Assembly: GCF_004798865.1 (NCBI RefSeq)
Contig: NW_025336481.1
Span: 19,942,742 to 20,006,741, forward strand
Length of the DNA stretch: 64,000 bases
Source of the DNA: Varanus komodoensis
Taxonomy: Eukaryota; Chordata; Lepidosauria; Squamata; Varanidae
Direction: 5' to 3'
Part shown: positions 55,990 through 64,000 of the stretch, in pieces
Position numbering within the stretch: position 1 is the stretch's first letter
How the letters are laid out: the number at the start of each line of letters is the position of its first letter
The notes under the pieces: model-generated
The model's input: the letters and a program-made list of their open reading frames with translations, nothing else
What the model was told of the DNA's origin: nothing
Database searches by the model: none
Translations under genes and position numbers: made by a program

Positions 55990-58900
55990 GAAAGAAACAA
56001 AAAGTCCACACATTAGGCCAGATGTCATGATCTGGAGAATAGTGCTCTAGGCTAGGGCCAGTGTGATCAGCATGTGTCTAATACAGCAAGTATGACTGAA
56101 CTTCAAAAGTAGAACTACATTTTTGTTCTGTTGATTAAAAAAAAACACTCCTTTTCTGACTCCAGTAAGATTTGAGGCTTGACTCCTAGAAGGATTCAGG
56201 AGAAAAGAAAAAAGTTCAGAAAAAAATTATAAATCCCAGCATGCCTTTTCTGTCTAAGATGCATACAGTTACGCTCTAATTGTTCACAATCCATCACATG
56301 ATGGACTTGCCCCATTTTCCTAGTAAGGGATGCCGTGGTAGCCACATCAGCATGTGCTTCTCTTTGTGCTGTCACATCTATGCATATCAGTTGGACTGGA
56401 GACCTGGGCATCCAGTACTGTTGGGAAAGTGGCAGACATACATGCAGTGATTTAAGAACTTCACTTAAGCTTTACTGTGATATCTGTGCAAGCTGATTCA
56501 AACTTTTGGATTGTGCATTTTGAAATGCAACCATGCTTGTGAGAAATATTTATTGCTGAAAGCCATAATTAGTATTCTAGCGCAGATTTAAGTTTTAGCT
56601 AAGAAAAGGTGGCACAGGTAATGGGTGGCACAGGTAATAGATTACTGAATAATTAACAGGGAAAAAGCCCATTAAGAAAATAAGTGGTTGTGAACACAAC
56701 TTAGCCAAAGGAAGCCTGACACCTGCAGTATGGCAGCAGAGCAGCTACTGCTTTGCCATTAGGGTGGTCATTTATGAATTGCCCCCCAAAATAGGAAATG
56801 CCCCACCAATTAAATAAAATGATAAAAACAGGCAGCAATGTGCATAAAATGTGCATATCTGATTTACAAGACTTGATACAAACTTAGAAGCAGCTGCTAT
56901 ACTTGACATAGAAATACAATACATCTCACTGTAGTGGACTGACCAGCAATAGGCTACCTTTTTATGTTTCTGGAATTGGACAGGACAGCCCTTCAAATAG
57001 AGGATCACTCTCTGTAAAGGAAGACATATGGCCAGGCTGGCAACCTCTGAAGGACAGAATCCAAGGTGCAGTTCCTCCAGCAGTGCTGCTGATTCTCAGC
57101 AAAGTGCAGCCTCTTACAGGAACTTCAGGATGCACCCATTCCATGTTTAGCCTTCCTCCAAAGACATAGATCCAGCCATAAGTTAACAAACTTCACGTAA
57201 TTCTGGTAAGTCTTAAGATATGATGAACTGTAAAGTCTGGTCTGATTGTCATTAACAACAATACTGAACATTTTCTGCACATGATCAGTTCTGCTATTGT
57301 TTAAGTGTATACTCTCTTTGGTATTCGGCTCAGGACAGCCAGTGAGCATTGAGCAGACCCAAGCAGCTTGAATACTAAGATAGGTGAACCTGAGGAAGAT
57401 CAAAGAAGAAAAGTTTCCCTTCACCTCTTCCCCTCCACAAGCAGCCCTCCTTGCATTGTCCCAAATCCAGTCCTCCACAGAGTTTTTCAAGGGTGGAGGA
57501 GAAGGAGAGGAAAGGGAACTTTCCTTCTGTGAACTTTCGTAAGTTCATTTATTTTAGATCCATGCATCCATCTGTTTCCAAAGGAAAGTCTGGCATTGCT
57601 TGAAGACACACACAGAGAGACAGAGAGACAGAGAGAGAGGGTTGAAATGCTCAGCTCAACTGGGACAACTGTCAGAGAAGACACAGCGGGTCAACGAGGG
57701 AAGGATCCAAGAAACAAGGAGTCAACTGACAGATTTTCCCAGTCACCTGCTGCCCCCTGGATAGCTATTGAGAGGAGGGCCAGGCTGCAGGGCCTTGGAC
57801 TTGGCATCAGGATGCATCTATGATGTGCTCATGCTGGAGAATGGGTATGGTCACACACTAAATGTCAAACCTTGCAAAGGAAAACCAACTTGAATGACTT
57901 CCCATCCAGCAAAACTGAATGTAGGGTCTGTAAAAGCTATGGAGTTAATATATGATAACAAGATCATATTTGGTTCAAACCCCTGATGCAATCATCCTCA
58001 GTAGAAATGGAAGGGATCTGCATATGAAAATAACTTTTATCTCTACTTAACCTACTGATGGGCTTGTTGATTGTTTTACTTAACTGATCACTGATGCTTT
58101 ATTAATGGCTTCATTGTATTGGTACTAACACAACTCAGGGTAGCTTGTTGGAAAAAAAAAATCTCCGAGGAAAGCAGTTTGGATTGGGACAACATGACAA
58201 CCACTGCTGCCCATGGTCAGTTGTGCTGTGTGAACCGGGTGAGTATTTTCCTATTTCTCCCTTCCTGTTGAGGCTTCTGCAACTGTATCAGTTGGGTAAC
58301 AGGCAGTAACTGGCGAGCTTGTATCACTGACTCAGAATGTTGGAAACACCTCAGGGCAGCAAACCTGGGACACTGGTTGACCCCAGCAAATATATTTTCC
58401 TCTAAAAACCCTTTTTGTCCTGACAGTTTCCATTTTTAAAATTATTACAAACGTACAAAATCACTGAAGGTTCCTAAGTGCTGTGCAGGCTTTCGGTCCA
58501 ATAGATTCAACTCAAAAGAGGAAAGCAAGCAAATGCAGGTACCAGTTCTTGAAGCTGCATACTCTCCAGGGTGCCATGTGATCCAGACAGTTGGCTGCCC
58601 TGTCTTGAGTACTCAATATACATGCAGCCCAGAAGCTCTTCAAGCAGAGGCCAGAGGCCAGCATCTGCCTCCCTTCAGCTCTACAGCCGCACGCAACTGT
58701 CAGATGGAGCCCAGTACTCTTTCTGGCAGGGAGGGATGACGCAAACTCCCTGTAGCTGCTCCATCTCTGGCTCTTGGATGAGGCCAGGTTGGTCTCCCCT
58801 TGATTTTCATATTTTTCCTGGGAGGCAGGGGGCAACCTCAAAGGTGGCCATGTCTCCTATTTTTCCTGAGGGCAATTTCCTGCTGGAAGATCTGCCAGAA

Positions 58901-59025
58901 GACTGCCTTGTATTTTCAAGGAAGCCTCAATTTGAAGGACCAAAGAGAACCATCAAAAGGAAAAGCTGGACCTTAAAGCTGCCCATCAACAGCACTTGGA
59001 CAGCAGACTGAGGAAGGCATACAGG
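55990..59025. other. Unassigned sequence
   Basis: About 3 kb without a supported gene. 56612-56640 holds a 17-bp direct duplication (GGTGGCACAGGTAAT twice). 57605-57640 is a GAGACA/GAGA purine run. A weak candidate first exon at 58194-58238 and a 146-codon frame at 58571-59011 are discussed in findings and rejections. Confidence 0.4.
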
Positions 59026-59029
59026 TCAC

Positions 59030-60290
59030 TTTATTTGAACTTAAATTATAACAATTGTTTCTGGATGCAGATGGGTGCAAGACCTCCACCTGCCCAAGCT
59101 CCTCAGCAACTGGTGTATGCAAGCAGGCCACCTCTGGTGAAGGAGGCAGCACATAGTCCACATTAATAGCCATCACCACTTCCCTTGGCAGCAAATTCCA
59201 CAGTTTAACTATACGTTGCATGAAGAAGTATTTTCTTTTATCTGTCCTTAACGTCCCACTAATCAGCTTTATGGATTGACTCCAAGTTTGAGTGTTATAG
59301 GTGAGGGAGAAAAAAATTCTCTCCATTTTCTCTACATCGTGCATTATGTTAAACATCTTTATCATGTCTCCCTTTACTTTCCATTTTTTTCTAAGTGGAA
59401 CAGGCCCAGTTGTAGCCACTCTTCATAGGGGAGCTGCTCCAGCAACTTGGTAATTTGTTGCCCTTCTCTGTACTTTTTCCAACTCGATAATGTTCTTTTC
59501 CAGGTTAGGTGACCAGAACTGAACACAATATTCTAAGTGAGGTCACACCAAAGATTTTTATAAGAGAAGTAAGATTGTGGCAGTTCTATTTTCTATGTCA
59601 TTCCTAATTATGCCTACTATGGGCTGTGCACTGGGCTGAAATTTTCATCAAGCTGTGCATCAGTACCCCAAGATTCCTTTCTTGCTCAGTCACTGCTAGC
59701 TCAGATGCCATCAGTGTATAATTGAAATTAGGACTTTTTGCCCCAATATGTTTTATTTTACACTTGTTTATATTGAAATATATTTGCCATTTTGATGCTC
59801 ATTCTCTCAGCTTGGAGAGATTCCTTTGGAACTCCTCACAGCCCTTTTTGGCTTTAACTACCCTAAAAAGTGTAGTGTCATCAACTGACTTGGCCTCTTC
59901 ACTACATACTCATGATTCCAGATCGTTTATGAATAGGTTGAAAATCATTGGTCCCAATACAGAACCCTGTGGGACTGCACTGGTTATATCCCTCCATTGG
60001 GAGAAATTTGCCATTTAATCCCACCCTCTGCCTTCTGTTCATTTACTGATCCATGAGGACACCCCCCTCCTCGTGGATCATCAAGACCCCCCCCCCCCCT
60101 TTTATTCCACGACTGCTTAGCTTGCTCAGGAGCCTTTGGTGACTGACTCTGTCAAAAGCCTTTTAAAAGTCAAAGTAAACCATACCTACTGAATTGCTCC
60201 TGTCTATGGGCTTACTGACACCCTCAAAAAACTCCAATAGGTTACTGAAACAGGTCTTTGCCTTGCAGAAGCCATGCTGATTTTTTTCAG
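59030..60290 (-). mobile_element. CR1-type LINE, 5'-truncated, old
   Basis: On the minus strand the readable blocks come in the right order: QHGFCKAKTCFSNLLEFFEG (60280-60220), MVYFDF and KAFDRVSHQRLLSKLS (60185-60115), [20 protein letters not shown] (59980-59920), then a C-terminal block GDMIKMFNIMHDVEKMERI (59365-59310) and TDKRKYFFMQRIVKLWNLLP (59240-59185). These match CR1 ORF2 from the palm to the C-terminus. The FADD box is damaged ('VDDT'). Several stops and shifts split the frame. The copy is more decayed than that at 25.4 kb. A poly-C run at 60087-60099 lies inside. Confidence 0.88.
60087..60099. repeat. Poly-C run inside the CR1 copy
   Basis: A homopolymer of C that interrupts the CR1 frame. 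Confidence 0.9.
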
Positions 60291-60301
60291 TCCAGAGACA
60301 T

Positions 60302-60330
60302 TTTTGTTTGTTTGTTTGTTTGTTTGTTTG
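60302..60330. repeat. (TTTG)n microsatellite, about 7 units
   Basis: TTTG units just upstream, in LINE sense, of the CR1 copy. Confidence 0.96.
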
Positions 60331-60644
60331 AAAGAGTGCCAGCTGGGGCTCCCACCCTTCAAAGGTGATAGTACTTTAAAAATTTCCCCTCTGGCCTGCC
60401 CATCAAAAACTCTCCCTCATTCTGATTGAGAGTGCTCTTGAAACACCTTGGAATTTTAACCACACCCTTATGCCTAACAGATCATTGGGAGAGCATGGAT
60501 CTTGTGCCTCTTCTCCACTCCATCCTCCCCTCCCCCGGTTCTCCTGCAGTATTCCAGGAGAAACTGTAGGAACACTAAGATGCTCCCTGCACCATGACAA
60601 GTCAGTTAATGCTGGCTGTGGTTTCACTTTAATAAATCTATATC
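60331..60644. other. Unassigned sequence
   Basis: No gene or named repeat between the CR1 copy and the SINE. Confidence 0.4.
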
Positions 60645-60651
60645 GCCTATA

Positions 60652-60993
60652 AAGGTAAAGGTAAAGGTTTCCCCTTGACGTTACGTCTAGTCATGCCTGA
60701 CTCTAGGGGGCGGTGCTCATCTCCGATTCCTAGCCGAGGGAGCCAACATTTGTCTGCAGACAGTCTCCGTGGTCATGTGGCTGGCATGACTGAACACCGA
60801 GGTGCACGGAACACTGTTACCTGCCCACCAAAGTGGTACCTTTTTATCTACTTGCATTTGCATGCTTTCGAACTGCAAGGTTGGCAGGAGTGGGGACGGA
60901 GCAACGGGAACTCACCCCGTTGTGCAGATTCGAACCGGCGACCTTTTGATCAACCAGCCCAGCAGCACAGTGGTTTAAACCACTGCACCACCT
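60652..60993 (-). mobile_element. Sauria-type SINE, full length
   Basis: A tRNA-derived SINE of squamates. On the minus strand: the head starts GGTGGTGCAGTGGTTTAAAC (A-box region), a perfect B box GGTTCGAATC (60936-60927), a body with 'agttcgaaagcatgcaaatg', and a tail 'agtcaggcatgactagacg' ending in GGTAAAG repeats. The tail is related to the 3' end of BovB LINEs ('agtcgga..cgact'), whose enzyme moves these SINEs. GCCTATA is found on both sides (60645-60651, 60994-61000), a probable target duplication. Length of about 340 bp is typical of the family. Intact boxes and visible duplication suggest a fairly recent insertion. Confidence 0.9.
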
Positions 60994-61004
60994 GCCTATA
61001 TATC

Positions 61005-61855
61005 TATATATTTAGCTTGTGAAAGCTACAATTAAAGGAAGCTTTCCCATCCTCTTCTGGGGCATTTGGTAAATGGCAAAACTGAGTGGACAGTTTCTAC
61101 TGAGTGGACAATTTGGCATGGACACTGCATACATGCAGACAAGGATCACACCCTTACTTATTTTAAGAACGCTGCCACAGTAATGATTGCAGTGACTGAA
61201 AGGGGCATAAGTGAAATGTGGACACAAACAAACAAATGTGAACCTTTGGGTAGAAAGGCATGGCACAAATCCGCAATATATTCACTGTATACTCCTGTTA
61301 TGTGATGTGCTTTTTCAAATATGCTGGTCTTTCTAAGTAGAAAAATGAGGATTCAGAATGAAGTCTTGCTTCCATCCTAATGATTGGTCCACTCTGCAAT
61401 ACAGATATGCACTTGGTCTTGGCACTGTAGTTATAGTTTGTGAGGAGGTAAATAATCACTGATTTCCCATTCATTGCTTCGAAGCCCCAGCTGGAAATGT
61501 AGGAAGGAAGGGTGGCTCTCACCCTGGATAAACTTCCCCTATTGAATTTCTGCCATGCAGCTGTTAAGGCAGGCCTTTCCACCTGCAAAAGGCCACTACA
61601 GGAACAGATGAACTAAGCTTTTGATGCTGGTTCTTTATTCAGAAAAAATAGGCATGAATTTTTAGCAGCAACTAGAGACTTCATTTCTTCAATGATACTT
61701 TCAGTGAAAAATGAAATCCTAAACAAGGTTATTTGGATGTAAAGTTATTAAATCAGTGTTACTCATAAGTAAGTGCATATATTCAGGATCAAAGCATTAA
61801 TGGAAAAAATGAACATATTTCTTGCTGGAAGAGTTTCATATGCAAGATGGAGCTT
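61005..61855. other. Unassigned sequence
   Basis: No gene recognised. A 96-codon minus frame (61298-61588) has no motif. Confidence 0.4.
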
Positions 61856-61856
61856 G

Positions 61857-61940
61857 GAATCATACGATCAGTTAGAAGGGAATTGAGGACTTACCTAGTC
61901 CAACCCCTGCTCCGCCTATATCTTCCTGACCCCAGTGCTG
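61857..61940 (-). mobile_element. CR1 3' end, short fragment
   Basis: The plus strand reads 'gaatcatacgatcagttag', then 'aagggaattgagg' and 'acctagtccaacccctgc'. This is the reverse complement of the CR1 3' terminus, including a decayed terminal 'gattctatgattc' type repeat. The rest of the element is missing or unreadable. Confidence 0.65.
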
Positions 61941-62545
61941 CCACTGTGAGTTGATGAGCTTCTGACTGGCTTCTTTGTGAGGCCTGAATGATCAGGAGAT
62001 ATTTTAGCCCTGAGCATTTTTCATATGAGGTTGTAGTGATCTACAGCTTCAGTGAGAACACACAGTAAATCTGGATAATTCAAGCTTTAAAATCACCGGG
62101 GCCTTCTACCAAAATCTATATACCACTTGTGAGGATTATCATTAAGGCAATAATAACCATCTGTGTTATTTGAGTATGTATTTGAATATTGATAGTGATA
62201 TTTGATTCTAAAAACTCAACTAGTATTGATAATGTTAATAGCATGCAAGGGGTATTAGCTGCATCACTGATGCAACCTCAGTGGAATTAGCTCTATATTG
62301 CTTGCATAAGAGAAGCTCCTTTAGCATGGAGATTCTTTTCTCTGCAGGAGGATACAGCTTGACTCACTTATTTTAATCTGCCCCATAGATGCCATCTTCA
62401 TTTCTCTTTGCTCAGGGCAGATAGCAATTGATTTTCAGCTAGCAAAATGCATTGTGACTGGAGCGTGTGTATTGATGTAGGTGTGTGGTGATGTACCACC
62501 TGTGCCCTATCAATTCAGTGTGCTTATGTTCAACGTCATGCAATT
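61941..62545. other. Unassigned AT-rich sequence
   Basis: No gene or named repeat recognised. Confidence 0.4.
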
Positions 62546-62546
62546 G

Positions 62547-62643
62547 CAGCCTTCCTCAAGTGTGCCCTCCAGTGGTCATGCTAGCTGGTGATGCTGGGAA
62601 TCACAGTCTAACACATCTGAAGGCAACCAGGTTGGGCAAACAG
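62547..62643. mobile_element. Fold-back MITE copy
   Basis: The left arm 'cagccttcctcaagtgtgcc' then 'ctccagtgg', the right arm 'acacatctgaaggcaacc' then 'aggttgggcaaac'. The arms pair with several changes. Same family as 43310. Confidence 0.6.
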
Positions 62644-62651
62644 ATATATCA

Positions 62652-62790
62652 CAATTATCATTTATTTCTATACCACCCCATGGCTGGAGCTGTCTGGGCA
62701 GTTTACCATCCCTCTGAGATCCCTGTTATTGTAGCCAAGCCACCAAATGACATTGTGAGGATACACATTGTCTCCATAATCATGCTTTAA
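62652..62790 (-). mobile_element. L2-like LINE 3' end, old
   Basis: On the minus strand: 'ccagacagctccagccatgg' then 'ggtggtatagaaataaatg'. This is the end phrase of an L2-clade LINE. The upstream part, with 'cctcacaatgtcatttggtgg', is too diverged for reading. Confidence 0.5.
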
Positions 62791-62833
62791 CTTTCCTCAT
62801 AGGAAATTAGGGTATCTGTTCATTTATTTAGGA

Positions 62834-62945
62834 CAGGGATCCCCAACCTTTTTGGACTGGAGTAGTGGAAATGCAGAAGACATTTTTCTTAGGGAAGTCA
62901 GTGGTGCACAACAAATCGCCTCATCTCTTGTCTAGACTTCTGGGT
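62834..62945 (+). mobile_element. hAT (Charlie-like) left end
   Basis: CAGGGATCCCCAACCTTTTT followed by 'ggactgg' is the well known start of a group of vertebrate hAT/Charlie elements ('caggggtccccaaccttttt'). The interior and right end are not recognised; the end position is approximate. Confidence 0.5.
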
Positions 62946-64000
62946 GGGCCTGTTGCTTTTAGTAGTTAACAATGCTGCTTCTTCCTATGATTAATTATCT
63001 ATTCAGACTGTCCAGCTTGAGAGATATGCTTCTGGCAAGATCAAGGTTAGTGGGTTGTTAGGAGAGTATTTGTGCTGGATTACTGCCAACCATTCTCAAA
63101 GTCATTGAACTAGTTTCAAAATAGGAGTGGGATTACTAGAACTATATAATAGTATATATGAAATCCTGAAACATTCAAGGTGGGGATTTCAACACTGGAC
63201 AATCTAGAAAGGTACTCCATATGAAAGGTCATTCCAGGAGTCTTGTCATGTTTGATTCTGGGATCTCTTGACATCACTGGGGATGTCCACTTGTGATCTT
63301 GCTTTGAAGTAGATTGTGGCAATTATTCTGTTCTGCTTTCTTCTGCTTTAATTGTTCTTTTAATTTGTTTCTGTTTTCAGTCTTCAGCCATTAGTATGTT
63401 TAATGTAATCTTAATCCCTATAAATAACCATTGCCTCTTGGGACTAGAGCTGGCAACCACATTTGAAATTTTAAGTGACATGAGTATTCTCACAAAATGG
63501 CTGCCCTGGATGGGTTTACCCTTTCACAAAATTGCTGTCATGCTTGGGATGGCCAAGCATAAAACACCCATGCTCTAGAAAGCAAACTAGTGAGTTTAAA
63601 AGAAAAGTAACTTCTCCAGAAACCTAAGTTCAGAGCAGAAAAATACAAAGCCATTCTCTTAGAACTGCCCCTTTTTGCACAACACCCATTTCACATAAAC
63701 TAACAAGGCTCTGAGACAAATCATTTGACCAAGAAACTGAGTACAAGCAGAGGTAGGCTTTAAGTCTCAAATGCCAAATTGTGCATTTGTGTCCACAAAG
63801 TACAAAAAATGCCCATTCCACAAAAAGCAAACTGGAGATGATCAGGAAAACACACCCCATGGACAAGATGCCCACTCATACCACGCAATCTGAGAAATGC
63901 GTACAGCACACATACACTGAGCAAAATACCCCATGCCAAACACATATCCCCCTTCTCCCAACAAAAAGGCAAATCACATCCCTCCCTCTTCACTGCCCCC
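62946..64000. other. Unassigned sequence to window end
   Basis: No gene or named repeat recognised. Short open frames on both strands have no motif. Confidence 0.4.

Noticed and set aside
57125-57490. 121-codon minus-strand frame
   Set aside because: No motif or family similarity recognised and no supporting neighbour exon.
58571-59011. 146-codon plus-strand frame beside the CR1 copy
   Set aside because: No domain recognised, no splice context, and it overlaps the end of a repeat-bearing region; more likely part of an unnamed repeat.
60925-60993. tRNA gene, because of A- and B-box-like sequence
   Set aside because: No cloverleaf can be closed and the sequence continues into a SINE body with BovB-related tail.
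1-64000. Endogenous retrovirus, LTR element or Polinton
   Set aside because: I saw no paired terminal repeats, primer-binding site or retroviral protein motif. The reverse-transcriptase pieces are of non-LTR LINE type.

Overview
This is nuclear DNA of a vertebrate, most likely a squamate reptile (lizard or snake). The repeat content carries that judgement. A full-length tRNA-derived SINE with a BovB-related tail (Sauria-SINE type) lies at 60652-60993. An internally deleted BovB LINE, two CR1 LINE bodies, several L2-clade 3' ends ending in (TAAA)n, MIR/CORE-like SINEs and many short non-autonomous DNA transposons sit around it. This mixture is typical of squamates. Microsatellites are common and base composition is AT-rich outside a few elements.

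I found no host gene that I can support. No open frame resembles a host protein I recognise. No chain of exons with splice sites is visible, and there is no tRNA, rRNA or known small RNA apart from tRNA-derived SINEs. The only clear protein signatures are reverse-transcriptase and endonuclease remnants of LINEs, plus a possible transposase tail. The window is best read as intergenic or long-intron sequence. I recognised no LTR retroelement, endogenous retrovirus or Polinton.

Layout. 0-5 kb: L2-like tails, a fold-back MITE and the BovB remnant (3335-4640). 5-9.9 kb: mostly unassigned, one tRNA-derived SINE. 9.9-10.5 kb: AT-rich, repeat-poor, enhancer-like sequence with an RFX X-box. 11-15 kb: a (GT)n array, a hAT end, an L2 3' end and a CORE-like SINE. 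15.3-15.9 kb: CT-rich stretch carrying the longest open frame of the window. 16-25 kb: largely unassigned, with a CTCF-like site and a hAT end. 25.4-26.8 kb: the best preserved LINE, a 5'-truncated CR1. 30.8-31.1 kb: a small hAT element with a perfect 8-bp target duplication. 31.8-32.1 kb: promoter-like segment with a perfect RFX palindrome and CCAAT boxes. 35-38 kb: inverted repeat fragments, an L2 reverse-transcriptase fragment, octamer-rich sequence and a CORE-like SINE. 39-43 kb: CR1 and L2 fragments, then a 1.1-kb TA-flanked DNA transposon nested in a LINE tail. 46-51.5 kb: a cluster of hAT elements, one nested in an older LINE, and a 36-bp minisatellite. 52-56 kb: a SINE, a MITE, a (CT)n array and fragments of a repeat of uncertain class. 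59-61 kb: an old CR1 and the Sauria-type SINE. 61-64 kb: short CR1, MITE, L2 and hAT remnants.

The elements do not form a pathway. What they record is history: BovB and the SINE that borrows its tail, L2-clade LINEs and CORE-like SINEs with similar (TAAA)n tails, and at least two DNA transposons that jumped into older LINE copies. The points most worth a second look are the promoter-like RFX/CCAAT segment, the second X-box at 10.4 kb, the GC-rich duplicated module inside the TA-flanked transposon, and the hAT family with visible target duplications. I see nothing that amounts to a new biological system.
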